A DNA stretch of 64,000 bases, from assembly GCF_021726475.1 (NCBI RefSeq), contig NZ_JAKJRU010000001.1, positions 558,001 to 622,000 of the forward strand, written 5' to 3'. The DNA comes from Pseudomonas oligotrophica (GTDB taxonomy: Bacteria > Pseudomonadota > Gammaproteobacteria > Pseudomonadales > Pseudomonadaceae). The position numbers and the translations under genes are program-made. The notes under the pieces are model-generated. The model saw only the letters and a list, made by a program, of their open reading frames with translations, was not told where the DNA came from and did no database searches. Shown here piece after piece: positions 54,701-63,937 of the stretch (within the stretch, counting starts at the first letter, position 1; every line of letters begins with the position of its first letter).

Positions 54701-57700
54701 GCACATGGCTGGCGTGTTGCCGGTGGCGGAAATCGCCATGCCGCTCGAACGCATGGTCAAGGAGTACAAGAACAACCTGCTGCAGATCGACCTGGCCGAG
54801 GCCGAGCTGCTGCACGAGGCCGAGCACCTGCTGCGCCAGGGCCTGGCACAGCTGGGCGAGCGCCCCCTGGCGCCGATCCCGGATGCCGCGGACTTCCTGG
54901 GGCGCGTGCAGGAGTTGCATCAGCGCCGCCTGGCGGAAGCTGCCGTGCGCACGGAGAACGACAAGGGCGAGGCGCGCGACCCCAGCGTGATCGCCCGCTT
55001 CCTGGCCGAAGGCATGGACATCCTGCTCGACGCCGAGGCGCTGCTGCGCAGCTGGCGCGAGCACCCGGCCGAGCGCCAGGAGCTGAGTGCGCTGCTCGAC
55101 GAGCTGACGGCCCTCGGCCGCGGCGCGAAGATGGCCGACCTGGCGCAGATCGACGACCTCTGCCAGGCCCTGCTGGCACTCTACGGCCTGGTCCAGGAGG
55201 GGCGGCTGGCAGTCAGCGAGCGCTTCTTCGACGGCATCGAGCAGGCCCACGAAGCCCTGGTCGGCATGATGGACCAGGTCGCCGCGGCCCTGCAGGTGAC
55301 GGCACAGCCGGAACTGGTGGCCCGCCTGCAGGCGCTGCAGGCCGAGGCGCGGCCAGCCGAGCAGCCGGCGGCCGATCCTGTCACCGAGCCAGTCGCGCCA
55401 GGCGCACCCGGCGAATCGATGCCGGCGGTAGCGCCGGCCGCGGTCGAGGCGGCCGTGGTGTTGGAAGATCTCGACGAGGACATGGTCGAGATCTTCCTCG
55501 ACGAGGCGGTCGACCTGCTGGAAAGCGCCGCCGACGCCCTCGAGCGCTGGCTTGCCCAGCCGTCCGACCAGCTCACCCTGTCCTCGCTGCTGCGCGACCT
55601 GCACACCCTCAAGGGCGGTGCGCGCATGGCCGGCATCCGCCCGATCGGCGATCTGGCCCATGAGCTCGAGTCGCTCTACGAGGGCCTGACCGACGGGCGC
55701 TACCTGCATTGCCCGGCACTCGCCGGCCTGCTGCACCGCAGTCACGACCAGCTTGCCCAGCAGCTCGACCAACTCCAGGCGCAGCAGCCGATGACGGCGG
55801 CAACCCAGCTGGTCGAGGCGATCCGCGCCTACCGCCAGGGCACGCCGGTCGCGTTGGATGCGACCGATGCCGTCGAGCCAGTGGCCGTGGTCGAGGATGG
55901 CGGCGAACCGGCGAGTGCATCGCTGGCCGCGCCGGAGCCGGCCGAGGACGACGATCTGCCTGCCGAGACGGCGGCCGTTGCCAGCGAGGCGGACGACGTC
56001 GTGCCAGGCGTGCCCACCGTCGACACCGCTGCCCCCGAGCGCGACCCGGAGCTGGTCGAGATCTTCCTCGACGAAGGCCTGGACCTGATCGAAAGCGCCG
56101 CGGCAGGCCTGCAGCGCTGGATGGCCGATCTCGACAACAGCCTCGAGCTCGAGGCGCTGCAGCGCGACCTGCACACCCTCAAGGGTGGCGCGCGGATGGC
56201 CGACATCCGTGAGGTCGGCGACCTGGCGCATGAGCTGGAGTATCTCTACGAAGGCCTGTGCGCGGGTAGCTATCGAGCCAGCCCGAGCCTGTTCGAACTG
56301 CTGCTCGGCGCCCAGGACGCCCTTGCCGGCATGCTCGACGCGGTGCGCAGTGGCGCGCCGGTTCCCGACGGCAAGGCGCAGATCGAGGCGATTGGCCGCT
56401 TTCGGCGCAACCCGGACGAGCGCCTGAGCGAGCCCGGTGCGGTGACTTTGCGGGCGGTGGCCGAGCCCGACCCGGCGGCCGAAGCCGAGATCCTCGACAT
56501 CTTCGTCGAGGAAGCCGACGAGCTGCTCGAGCAGATGGAAGCGGCGCTCGGGCGCTGGGATGCGGCCGGTGGCGACGAACGCCAGATCAGCGAGATGCTG
56601 CGCGTGCTGCATACGCTCAAGGGCGGTGCGCGCCTGGCCGGGCAGGCCGAGCTCGGCAACCTGGCGCATGCACTGGAGCTGCGCCTGATCGAAGCGCAGC
56701 AGCAGGGTGCGCCCTGGGCCGATACCCTCTACCTGACCGTCCAGCAAGGCTACGAGGCGCTGCAGCAGGGCGTCGAGCGGATCCGCTCGCTGCTGGCCGC
56801 GGACGCCGAACCGGAGCAGCCTGCGCTCGGCGAGCCGGCACCGGTGGCGCAGCTGCCACAGCCGATCGTCGCCGCGGCCAACCTGGCGGAGCCGGCCAGC
56901 CAGGCCCCGGCCAAGATCCTGCCGTTCATCCGCCGGGCGCAGCTGGCGGCCCAGGAAGCGGCTGCGCGGCGCGCGCCGCAGGAAATGATCAAGGTGCCGG
57001 CCGAGCTGCTCGAAGGCCTGGTCAACCTGGCGGGCGAGACCTCGATCTTCCGGGGGCGCGTCGAGCAGCAGGTCAGCGACGTCAGCTTCACCCTCGGCGA
57101 GATGGAGGCGACCATCGAGCGGGTCCGCGACCAGTTGCGCCGCCTCGACACCGAGACCCAGGCGCAGATCCTCAGTCGCTACCAGGCCGAGGCCGAGCGC
57201 GCCGGCTACGACGACTTCGACCCGCTGGAGATGGACCGCCACTCGCAGCTGCAGCAGCTGTCGCGCTCGCTGTTCGAGTCGGCGTCCGACTTGCTGGACC
57301 TGAAGGAAACCCTCGCCGCGCGCAACCGCGATGCCGAGACCCTGCTGTTGCAGCAGGCGCGGGTCAACACCGAGCTGCAGGAAGGCCTGATGCGCACGCG
57401 CATGGTGCCCTTCGAGCGCCTGGTGCCGCGCCTGCGGCGCATCGTCCGCCAGGTTGCCGCCGAGCTCGGCAAGCAGGTCGAGTTCGTGGTCGGCAACGCC
57501 ACCGGAGAGATGGACCGCAGCGTGCTCGAACGCATCGTCGCGCCGCTGGAGCACATGCTGCGCAACGCGGTCGACCACGGCATCGAGCCGATCGCCGCGC
57601 GGCGTGCCGCCGGCAAGCCGGAGCAGGGCACGATCCGCCTGGATCTTGGCCGCGAGGGCGGCGACATCCTGCTGACCCTGAGCGACGACGGTGCCGGCAT

Positions 57701-58823
57701 CAACCTCGCCGCGGTGCGCCGCAAGGCCATCGAGCGCGGCCTGATGAGCGCCGACAGCGACCTCACCGAGCACGAGATCCTGCAGTTCATCCTCGAGGCC
57801 GGCTTCTCCACCGCGGCGCAGGTCACGCAGATTTCCGGCCGTGGCGTGGGCATGGACGTGGTGCATTCGGAGGTCAAGCAGCTTGGCGGTTCGATGAGCA
57901 TCGAGTCGGCAGCCGGGCAGGGCACGCGCTTCCTGATCCGCCTGCCGTTCACCGTATCGGTGAACCGCGCGCTGATGGTCTATTCCGGGGAAGACCTCTA
58001 TGCGATCCCGCTGAATACCATCGAGGGCATCGTGCGGGTCTCGCCCTACGAGCTCGAAGCCTACTACCAGCCCGGTGCGCCGCGCTTCGAATATGCCGGG
58101 CAGGCCTACGAGTTGCGCTACCTGGGTGATCTGCTGAGCAACGGCCAGCGGCCCAAGCTGGTGGGCCAGAGCCTGCCGCTGCCGGTCATCCTGGTGCGCT
58201 CGAAGGAGCACAGCGTGGCAGTGCAGGTCGACAGCCTGGCCGGCTCGCGGGAAATCGTGGTGAAGGGGTTGGGCCCGCAGTTCGCCGGCGTGCCGGGGAT
58301 TTCCGGCGCGACCATCCTCGGTGACGGCCGCGTGGTGGTCATTCTCGACCTGCTGGCGACCATCCGCACCCTGCACGCCCAGCTGCAGTTGCAGCAGCGG
58401 CCGCGCCTGCTGCCGCAGGTGGCCGAAGTGGCCGAGCCCGAGCACGGCCGGCCGACGCTGGTGATGGTGGTGGACGACTCGGTGACGGTGCGCAAGGTCA
58501 CCAGTCGCCTGCTCGAGCGCAACGGCATGAACGTGATGACCGCCAAGGACGGGGTGGACGCCATCAGCCAGCTGCAGGAGCGCAAGCCGGACATCATGCT
58601 GCTGGACATCGAGATGCCGCGCATGGATGGCTTCGAGGTGGCCTCGCTGGTGCGCCACGACGAACGGCTCAAGGACCTGCCGATCATCATGATCACCTCG
58701 CGCACCGGCGAGAAGCACCGCGACCGTGCCCTGGCCATCGGGGTCAACCAGTACCTCGGCAAGCCCTACCAGGAATCGCTGCTGCTGGAGAGCATCGAGC
58801 AGCTGGTGCAGCGCAATGGCTGA
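51795..58823 (+). CDS. chpA: Chemosensory hybrid histidine kinase ChpA
   Basis: A 2342-residue CheA-type kinase. Six histidine phosphotransfer sites are visible: His49 (HQVHGTLQM), His816 (HTLKGSGRM), His963 (HTLKGSAHM), His1270, His1460 (both HTLKGGARM) and His1606 (HTLKGGARL). Between 963 and 1270 an Hpt-like segment has threonine at the acceptor position (Thr1105 in TALGRGAKM). A kinase core follows with MLRNAVDHGIE (about 1922-1932), then a CheW-like domain and a C-terminal receiver with acceptor Asp2271. PAO1 ChpA is, from memory, about 130 residues longer. I use the ATG at 51795 (MGDRHDYVALEW), which has GGAG at good distance, over the ATG at 51780 that overlaps pilK. It controls pilus extension, retraction and cAMP. 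Confidence 0.97.
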   Translation: MGDRHDYVALEWVKGEIAETLKQARQALEAYVESPADPTQMRFCLTYVHQVHGTLQMVEFFGAALLAEEMEQLARALLEERVANRVESLEVLMQAILQLPAYLDRIQSARRDLPMVVLPLLNDLRAARGEKLLSETSLFAPDLSSRLPALSSESVERLRTEELPVLLRKLRQMQQAALVGIIRNQDMTANLGYMARVFVRLEQLCQDAPLAPLWQISAGFIESLAGGGIANSASIRTLLRQVDREFKRLVEQGAEGFNQPAADELIKNLLFYIAKAPEQSPRVREIKARYRLDEALPDTAIVDQERAQLAGPDRGAMRSVVTALCEELVRVKDSLDLFVRGERKAIAELGGLQAPLKQIADTLAVLGFAQPRRIILDQIALIQSLADGAREVDDATLMDIAGALLYVEATLAGMVGSTEERGEEGHLPTTDVARIHQLVIKEARTALEQAKDAIIEFIASQWNHEHLARVPELLTQARGGLAMIPLPRAASLLQACNHYINEQLLARRAIPDWQSLDGLADAITSVEYYLERLADDCGSQGDMILDVAAESLQSLGYPVEGGQPAHAQAAAPAMPDVEEIEVLPDEQTPAVVPSEPVDETLPANRVDEFADWFDGGAPTPAAMAGVGGHHAPQPGEEPIGETELFSAPQASEFWLDEGDELSPSEQPPAMLDAGLAAQDEPAPELEPFGEWELPDEPSGNALASEWDDAELIDLQLPEVELPAARAEPPAAEPVAATALTLAEVMAAPVASINPPAQEAPPSLLPPPADEEPVDDELLEVFIEEAAEVLETIGSFLPQWLAGDEGEALVEIRRAFHTLKGSGRMVRALVIGELSWSIENLLNRVLDGSIEAQEPVRRVVTDVVALMPELVEEFAAKAQRQRDDVDRLAAAAHALAKGQLPAPTAPTAATPSESVAAEDELDPQLLEIFRNEAETHLTTLVGFLADCAQRLPQPVTDALQRALHTLKGSAHMAGVLPVAEIAMPLERMVKEYKNNLLQIDLAEAELLHEAEHLLRQGLAQLGERPLAPIPDAADFLGRVQELHQRRLAEAAVRTENDKGEARDPSVIARFLAEGMDILLDAEALLRSWREHPAERQELSALLDELTALGRGAKMADLAQIDDLCQALLALYGLVQEGRLAVSERFFDGIEQAHEALVGMMDQVAAALQVTAQPELVARLQALQAEARPAEQPAADPVTEPVAPGAPGESMPAVAPAAVEAAVVLEDLDEDMVEIFLDEAVDLLESAADALERWLAQPSDQLTLSSLLRDLHTLKGGARMAGIRPIGDLAHELESLYEGLTDGRYLHCPALAGLLHRSHDQLAQQLDQLQAQQPMTAATQLVEAIRAYRQGTPVALDATDAVEPVAVVEDGGEPASASLAAPEPAEDDDLPAETAAVASEADDVVPGVPTVDTAAPERDPELVEIFLDEGLDLIESAAAGLQRWMADLDNSLELEALQRDLHTLKGGARMADIREVGDLAHELEYLYEGLCAGSYRASPSLFELLLGAQDALAGMLDAVRSGAPVPDGKAQIEAIGRFRRNPDERLSEPGAVTLRAVAEPDPAAEAEILDIFVEEADELLEQMEAALGRWDAAGGDERQISEMLRVLHTLKGGARLAGQAELGNLAHALELRLIEAQQQGAPWADTLYLTVQQGYEALQQGVERIRSLLAADAEPEQPALGEPAPVAQLPQPIVAAANLAEPASQAPAKILPFIRRAQLAAQEAAARRAPQEMIKVPAELLEGLVNLAGETSIFRGRVEQQVSDVSFTLGEMEATIERVRDQLRRLDTETQAQILSRYQAEAERAGYDDFDPLEMDRHSQLQQLSRSLFESASDLLDLKETLAARNRDAETLLLQQARVNTELQEGLMRTRMVPFERLVPRLRRIVRQVAAELGKQVEFVVGNATGEMDRSVLERIVAPLEHMLRNAVDHGIEPIAARRAAGKPEQGTIRLDLGREGGDILLTLSDDGAGINLAAVRRKAIERGLMSADSDLTEHEILQFILEAGFSTAAQVTQISGRGVGMDVVHSEVKQLGGSMSIESAAGQGTRFLIRLPFTVSVNRALMVYSGEDLYAIPLNTIEGIVRVSPYELEAYYQPGAPRFEYAGQAYELRYLGDLLSNGQRPKLVGQSLPLPVILVRSKEHSVAVQVDSLAGSREIVVKGLGPQFAGVPGISGATILGDGRVVVILDLLATIRTLHAQLQLQQRPRLLPQVAEVAEPEHGRPTLVMVVDDSVTVRKVTSRLLERNGMNVMTAKDGVDAISQLQERKPDIMLLDIEMPRMDGFEVASLVRHDERLKDLPIIMITSRTGEKHRDRALAIGVNQYLGKPYQESLLLESIEQLVQRNG

Positions 58824-59847
58824 CACCAGCCCGGCACGCATCGCCGTGCTCGCCGACACCTCGCTACAGCGCCACGTGTTGCAGCAGGCGCTGGGTGCCA
58901 ACGGCTACCGGGTGGTGCTCAACAGCGACCCGGCGCGCATGGAACTGGCCGACCTGGAGGGCGCGGAGGCCGACCTCTGGCTGGTCGACCTGGCGCAGAC
59001 CGAGGATTCGCCCCTGGTGGATGCGCTGCTGGAACGCGACAGCCGGGTGCTGTTCGGCGAAGGCCATGCGCCGGAGCGCCATTCGGAGCACTATCCGCGC
59101 TGGGAGCGCCGGCTGTTCGGCAAGCTCAAGCGCCTGGTGGGCGATCCGAGCCGCGAGATCGGCCCGCGCCTGGAGGGCTTGCGCGGCGGCAGCGGCGGTA
59201 GCGGTGTCCTGGCTTTGCCGGCCAGCCTGCGCGACGCGCAGCCGCTGGCCGACGAGGCGGCCGAGGAGGTCTGGCTGCTGGCCGCGTCCCTCGGCGGGCC
59301 GGAGGCGGTCAAGGCCTTCCTCGATGCGCTGCCCGCCGGGCTACCGGTGGGCTTCATCTATGCGCAGCACATCGAGGCGAGCTTCGAGGCGACGCTGTGT
59401 CAGGTCATCGGCCGGCACAGCCAGTGGCGGGTCAGCCCGTGCCGCGACGGCGAGCGGGTGCGCTGCGGCGAGGTGGTGGTCGCGCCGATCGCCCGTGAAC
59501 TCGGCTTCGACGATCAGCTGTGCCTGCAGCGCAGTCCGCGTGGCTGGCCCGAGCCCTATAGCCCGTCGATCGACCAGATGATGCTCAATCTCGCCCAGCA
59601 CTTCGGTGCGCGCTGCGGCGCCATCGTGTTCAGCGGCATGGGCAGCGACGGCAGCGCCGCGGCAGCCTACCTGCTGCGCCAGGGCGGGCAGATCTGGACG
59701 CAGCGCGCCGAGTCCTGCGCCTGCTCGAGCATGCCGGACACCCTGCGAGAGGGCGGGTACAGTTCGCTGAGCGGCGACCCGCGCGAGCTGGCCCAGGCCC
59801 TGGTCAACCACTTCGCGCAGCAAGCCTGCGCTGCCATGCCGTCCTGA
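58816..59847 (+). CDS. chpB: CheB-type methylesterase ChpB
   Basis: A 343-residue protein-glutamate methylesterase that removes methyl groups from PilJ. The triad is visible: Ser in AASLGGPEA, His in AQHIEASF, Asp in FSGMGSDGSA. The N-terminal 110 or so residues look like a degenerate receiver (IAVLADTSLQRHVLQQAL and LWLVDLAQTED). The start overlaps the end of chpA by eight bases. Confidence 0.95.
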   Translation: MADTSPARIAVLADTSLQRHVLQQALGANGYRVVLNSDPARMELADLEGAEADLWLVDLAQTEDSPLVDALLERDSRVLFGEGHAPERHSEHYPRWERRLFGKLKRLVGDPSREIGPRLEGLRGGSGGSGVLALPASLRDAQPLADEAAEEVWLLAASLGGPEAVKAFLDALPAGLPVGFIYAQHIEASFEATLCQVIGRHSQWRVSPCRDGERVRCGEVVVAPIARELGFDDQLCLQRSPRGWPEPYSPSIDQMMLNLAQHFGARCGAIVFSGMGSDGSAAAAYLLRQGGQIWTQRAESCACSSMPDTLREGGYSSLSGDPRELAQALVNHFAQQACAAMPS

Positions 59848-59857
59848 GGACCCATCG

Positions 59858-60328
59858 ATGACCCAATCGGTCGTATCCACCGAGGCGCCGGCCAGCCTCA
59901 ACTGCCTGTTGGTGCCGCTGGCTGACCGCCACCTGCTGATCCCCAACGTGCTGGTCGCCGAGCTGATTGCCTACCGTACGCCGCAGACGGCGCCCGGATT
60001 GCCTTCCTGGCTGCTTGGCCAGGTGCAGTGGCGCGACCTCACGCTGCCGCTGCTGTGCTTCGAGGCGGCCACCGGCGGCGAGCCGCGCATCGGCCCGGGC
60101 GCGCGGGTGGTGGTGCTCAATGCGCTGGGCGGCCGCGAGCACGTGCAGTTCATCGCCCTGCTGGTGCAGGGCATCCCGCGTTCGCTGAAGGTCGATGCCG
60201 GGTTGCCGCGCTCGGAGGTGCCGCTGGGCCCGCTGGAGCTGGATGCAGTGGACCTTGGCGACGCCCAGGCGCGCATTCCGGACCTGGTGGCGCTGGAGCA
60301 GAAGCTCGCCGACGCCGGCCTGATCTGA
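59858..60328 (+). CDS. chpC: CheW-like adaptor ChpC
   Basis: A 156-residue second CheW-type adaptor of the Pil-Chp system. LLVPLADRHLLIPNVLVAELIAYRTPQTAPGLPSWLLGQVQWRDLTLPLLCFE is the CheW core. It is ten bases after chpB. In PAO1 chpD (AraC family) and chpE follow. Here the next gene is the convergent rsmE, so those two are missing from this position. Confidence 0.93.
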   Translation: MTQSVVSTEAPASLNCLLVPLADRHLLIPNVLVAELIAYRTPQTAPGLPSWLLGQVQWRDLTLPLLCFEAATGGEPRIGPGARVVVLNALGGREHVQFIALLVQGIPRSLKVDAGLPRSEVPLGPLELDAVDLGDAQARIPDLVALEQKLADAGLI

Positions 60329-60362
60329 GCAGCCGGGTGACTCCGGTGCGGGGCGGGCGCCA

Positions 60363-60379
60363 GTCGCGCTGAGCGCGAC
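60363..60379. terminator. Hairpin between chpC and rsmE
   Basis: GTCGCGC (60363-60369) pairs with GCGCGAC (60373-60379) around TGA, in the 66-base gap between convergent genes. No U tract is present. Confidence 0.35.
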
Positions 60380-60394
60380 GCGGCCCCTGCAGCC

Positions 60395-61117
60395 TCAGCC
60401 TGCCAGGTCGCCCCACAGGTGCTGGGCGACGCTCAGCGCCACCACCGGCGCGGTCTCGGTGCGCAGCACCCGCGGGCCGAGGCGGGCCGGCAGGAAGCCG
60501 CGCTGACGGGCCTGCTCGACTTCCGCGTCGCTCAGTCCGCCCTCCGGGCCGATCAGGAAGGCCAGTTCGCGCGGCGGCGCATGGCTGGCCAGGGGCTCGG
60601 CGACCGGGTGCAGCACCAGCTTGAGCGTCGCCTCGACGGCCAGCCAGTCGCCCAGCGCCATGGGCGCATGAATGACCGGCAGCACCGAGCGGCCACATTG
60701 TTCGCAGGCGCTGATCGCGATCTGCCGCCAGTGGGCGAGGCGCTTGTCGGCGCGCTCGTCGTTCAGGCGCACCTCGCAGCGTTCGCTGAGCACCGGCGTG
60801 ATCTCGCTGACGCCCAACTCGGTGGCCTTCTGGATCGCCCAGTCCATCCGCTCGCCGCGCGACAGGCCCTGGCCCAGGTGGATGCGCAGGGGGGATTCGG
60901 CGAGCCCCGGCAGCTGCTCCTCGAGCTCGACCTGTACCTGCTTCTTGCCCACCTCGGCCAGCCGGCCGCGGTACTCCTGACCGCTGCCGTCGAACAGCTG
61001 CACCGCGTCGCCGGCGGCCAGGCGCAGCACGCGGGCGATGTAATGGGCCTGTGCGTCCGGCAGCAGATGGCGGCCGAGGGACAGGGGCAGGTCGACATGG
61101 AAGCGGGAAAGTCGCAT
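60395..61117 (-). CDS. rsmE: 16S rRNA (uracil1498-N3)-methyltransferase RsmE
   Basis: A 240-residue SPOUT-class methyltransferase for U1498 of 16S rRNA. The SAM-knot elements FLIGPEGGLSDAEVEQA and LGPRVLRTETAPVVAL are intact. The early HYIARVLRLAAGDAVQLFDGSG is the PUA-like part. A minus-strand TACAAT (61155-61150) may be its -10; no -35 is evident. Confidence 0.96.
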   Translation of the reverse strand: MRLSRFHVDLPLSLGRHLLPDAQAHYIARVLRLAAGDAVQLFDGSGQEYRGRLAEVGKKQVQVELEEQLPGLAESPLRIHLGQGLSRGERMDWAIQKATELGVSEITPVLSERCEVRLNDERADKRLAHWRQIAISACEQCGRSVLPVIHAPMALGDWLAVEATLKLVLHPVAEPLASHAPPRELAFLIGPEGGLSDAEVEQARQRGFLPARLGPRVLRTETAPVVALSVAQHLWGDLAG

Positions 61118-61172
61118 AGGTTTTCAGTGGTGTGTGGGCTGGGCCGTGGATTGTAGCGCCTCGCGCGAGTGC

Positions 61173-62579
61173 TCAGCCCGGGTCGCGAAAGCCCGGATAG
61201 CGATCGCCGGGCACCGCCACGCTGACCCGCTCGCGGGTCGCCAGCTCGATGCCCTGTTCGGCGACCTCGGCGAGGAAGTCGATCTGCTGCTCGGTGATGC
61301 AGTACGGCGGCAGGAAGTACACCACGCTGCCCAGCGGCCGCAGCAGCGCGCCACGCTCCAGAGCATGCTGGTAGACCTTCAGGCCGCGCCGCTCCTGCCA
61401 GGGGTAGGGCGTGCGGCTGGCCTTGTTCTGCACCATCTCGATGGCCAGCGCCATGCCGGTCTGGCGCACCTCGGCGACATGCGGGTGCCCGGCCAGGTGC
61501 GCGGTGGCACTGGCCATGCGCGCGGCCAGCACCTTGTTCGCCTCGATCACGTTGTCCTCGGCAAAGATGTCCAGGGTCGCCAGCGCCGCGGCGCAGGCCA
61601 GCGGGTTGCCGGTGTAGGTGTGCGAGTGGAGGAAGGCGCGCAGCGTTTCGTAGTCGTCGTAGAACGCCTGGTAGACGCGGTCGGTGGTCAGCACCGCGGC
61701 CATCGGCAGGTAGCCGCCGGTCAGCGCCTTCGACAGGCAGAGGAAGTCCGGGGTGATGCCGGCCTGCTCGCAGGCGAACATGGTCCCGGTGCGGCCGAAG
61801 CCGACGGCGATCTCGTCGTGGATCAGGTGCACCTCGTAGCGATCGCAGGCCTCGCGCAGCAGCTGGAGGTAGACCGGGTGGTACATGCGCATGCCGCCGG
61901 CGCCCTGGATCAGCGGCTCGACGATCACCGCGGCGATCTCGGCATGGTGTTCGGCGAGGGTCTGCTCCATGTGCGCGAACATGGCGCGCGAATGGTCCTC
62001 CCAGCTCACCCCTTCGGCACGCAGGTAGCAGTCCGGGCTGGGCACCTTGAAGGTGTCGAGCAGCAGCGGCTTGTAGGTGTCGGTAAACAGCGCCACGTCG
62101 CCCACCGACATCGCCGCCACCGTTTCGCCGTGGTAGCTGTTGGTCAGGGTGACGAAGCGCTTCTTGTCGGTCTGCCCGGCGTTGCGCCAGTAGTGGTAGC
62201 TCATCTTCAGCGCTACTTCGATGCCGGTCGAACCGTTGTCGGTGTAGAACACCCGCTCCAGCCCGGGTGGCGTCAGCGCCACCAGCCGCTCGGAGAGCTC
62301 GATCACCGGCTGGTGGCTGAAGCCGGCGAGCATCACGTGCTCGAGGCTGTCGAGCTGCTCGCGGATGCGCGCGTTGATGCGCGGGTTGGCGTGGCCGAAC
62401 ACGTTGACCCACCAGGAGCTGACCGCGTCGAGGTAGCGCTTGCCGTCGAAGTCCTCGAGCCAGACCCCATCGCCACGCCGGATCGGGATCAGCGGCAGCT
62501 GCTCGTGGTCCTTCATCTGGGTGCACGGGTGCCAGAGCACGGCAAGATCACGTTGCATCCATATCTGGTTCAGGCTCAT
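61173..62579 (-). CDS. bioA: Adenosylmethionine-8-amino-7-oxononanoate aminotransferase
   Basis: A 468-residue PLP enzyme that converts KAPA to DAPA in biotin synthesis, using SAM as the amino donor. The substrate-binding HPCTQMKDHE, the NGSTGIEVALKMSYHYW block, HDEIAVGFGRTGTMFACE and the PLP Lys in FLCLSKALTGGYLP are diagnostic. The start at 62579 follows GGAG at eight bases. The other bio genes are not here, which is usual for pseudomonads. Confidence 0.97.
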   Translation of the reverse strand: MSLNQIWMQRDLAVLWHPCTQMKDHEQLPLIPIRRGDGVWLEDFDGKRYLDAVSSWWVNVFGHANPRINARIREQLDSLEHVMLAGFSHQPVIELSERLVALTPPGLERVFYTDNGSTGIEVALKMSYHYWRNAGQTDKKRFVTLTNSYHGETVAAMSVGDVALFTDTYKPLLLDTFKVPSPDCYLRAEGVSWEDHSRAMFAHMEQTLAEHHAEIAAVIVEPLIQGAGGMRMYHPVYLQLLREACDRYEVHLIHDEIAVGFGRTGTMFACEQAGITPDFLCLSKALTGGYLPMAAVLTTDRVYQAFYDDYETLRAFLHSHTYTGNPLACAAALATLDIFAEDNVIEANKVLAARMASATAHLAGHPHVAEVRQTGMALAIEMVQNKASRTPYPWQERRGLKVYQHALERGALLRPLGSVVYFLPPYCITEQQIDFLAEVAEQGIELATRERVSVAVPGDRYPGFRDPG

Positions 62580-62748
62580 GGTGTTCGGCTCCTCGTTCGG
62601 CAACGCGGCAGCCTAGCAGAACGGGGCGCGCTGGCGTGGCGCGAGGAGGGTCGGTTATCGAGCGAGTCGATCATATGGAGCGAAAAACTGCGCTCTACGC
62701 CGATAGGTTTGTCGTTAGGCTTGTGCAATCGAAGAAGGGAGCTGGTTC

Positions 62749-63297
62749 ATGCAATGGCGTAATACTTTGCGCGACTACGGGTTGGTGAGCATCCTGCTGC
62801 ACTGGCTGATCGCCGTCGCGGTGTTCGGGCTGTTCGGCCTCGGGCTGTGGATGGTCGGCCTCGACTATTACAGCGCCTGGTATCGCAAGGCGCCGGACCT
62901 GCACAAGGGCATCGGCGTGCTGCTGTTCATGCTGATGCTGCTGCGCCTGGTGTGGAAGCTGTTCAACCCGCGCCCGGCGCCGCTGCAAAACCACGGCAGC
63001 GCGGTGCGCCTGTTCACCCGCCTGGGCCATGGCCTGCTCTACCTGGGGCTGTTCGCGGTGATGGCCAGCGGCTACCTGATCTCCACCGCCAAGGGGCGGC
63101 CGGTCGAGGTGTTCGGCTGGTTCGAGGTCCCGGCGCTGGTGACGTCCATTCCGCGACAGGCCGACGTCGCCGGCCTGCTGCATGAATACCTCGCTTGGGC
63201 GCTGGTGATCCTCGCCGTGTTGCACGCCCTGGCCGCCCTCAAGCACCACTTCATCGACCGTGACGCGACGCTCAAGCGCATGCTGGGCCGCCACTGA
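62749..63297 (+). CDS. Cytochrome b561-family membrane protein
   Basis: A 182-residue di-heme cytochrome b561 with four helices. Probable heme ligands are His18 ([10 protein letters not shown]), His52 ([12 protein letters not shown]) and two in the C-terminal half ([16 protein letters not shown]). It moves electrons between quinol and periplasmic partners. It is 22 bases upstream of a yceI gene, a common pairing whose purpose is unclear. The 169-base gap to bioA holds no clear promoter. Confidence 0.92.
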   Translation: MQWRNTLRDYGLVSILLHWLIAVAVFGLFGLGLWMVGLDYYSAWYRKAPDLHKGIGVLLFMLMLLRLVWKLFNPRPAPLQNHGSAVRLFTRLGHGLLYLGLFAVMASGYLISTAKGRPVEVFGWFEVPALVTSIPRQADVAGLLHEYLAWALVILAVLHALAALKHHFIDRDATLKRMLGRH

Positions 63298-63319
63298 CTA
63301 TCCAAAGGAGAACATCCGC

Positions 63320-63895
63320 ATGTTGAAACGCACCTTCGCCGCCCTGGCACTCGGCTCGGCACTCTTCGCAGGCCAGGCCCTGGCCGCCGACTACGTGATC
63401 GACAAGGAAGGCCAGCACGCCTTCGTCAACTTCAAGATCAGCCACCTCGGCTACAGCTGGCTGTACGGTACCTTCAAGGACTTCGACGGCAGCTTCAGCT
63501 TCGATGCGGCCCAGCCCGAGGCAAGCAAGGTGCAGGTGTCGCTGCAGACCGCCAGCGTCGACACCAACCACGCCGAGCGCGACAAGCACCTGCGCAGCGA
63601 CGACTTCCTCAATGTCGCCAAGCACCCGACCGCCACCTTCGAGTCCACCTCGGTGAAGTCGACCGGCGAGGGCAGCGCCGACATCCACGGGAACCTCACC
63701 CTCAACGGCGTGACCAAGCCGGTGGTGATCGCCGCCAAATTCATCGGCGAGGGCGACGACCCCTGGGGCGGCTACCGCGCCGGCTTCGAGGGCAGCACCA
63801 CGCTGCGCCTGAAGGACTTCGACATCAGCATGGACCTCGGCCCGGCCTCGCAGACCGTGGACCTGATCATCTCCGTCGAGGGCGTGCGCCAGTAA
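63320..63895 (+). CDS. YceI-family periplasmic protein
   Basis: A 191-residue exported lipocalin-like protein with signal peptide [22 protein letters not shown]. The mature part has [22 protein letters not shown] and [24 protein letters not shown], the YceI hallmarks. The family binds isoprenoids such as polyprenyl quinones. In P. aeruginosa a homologue (PasP) is a secreted protein at a similar place. The start at 63320 follows AAAGGAGA. Confidence 0.95.
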   Translation: MLKRTFAALALGSALFAGQALAADYVIDKEGQHAFVNFKISHLGYSWLYGTFKDFDGSFSFDAAQPEASKVQVSLQTASVDTNHAERDKHLRSDDFLNVAKHPTATFESTSVKSTGEGSADIHGNLTLNGVTKPVVIAAKFIGEGDDPWGGYRAGFEGSTTLRLKDFDISMDLGPASQTVDLIISVEGVRQ

Positions 63896-63912
63896 GCGTC
63901 GCCGCGCGGGAC

Positions 63913-63937
63913 AACGCCGGCCTCGTGCCGGCGTTTT
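63913..63937 (+). terminator. Intrinsic terminator of the cytochrome b561-yceI operon
   Basis: AACGCCGGC (63913-63921) pairs with GCCGGCGTT (63927-63935), loop CTCGT, followed by TT. It is 18 bases after the yceI stop. The remaining bases to 64000 hold nothing I can identify. Confidence 0.8.

Noticed and set aside
54489-58901. A 1470-codon open frame antisense to chpA
   Set aside because: It mirrors a real gene in a high-GC genome; the translation is low-complexity (Arg/Gln/His/Leu-rich), has no domain signature, and starts outside any regulatory signal.
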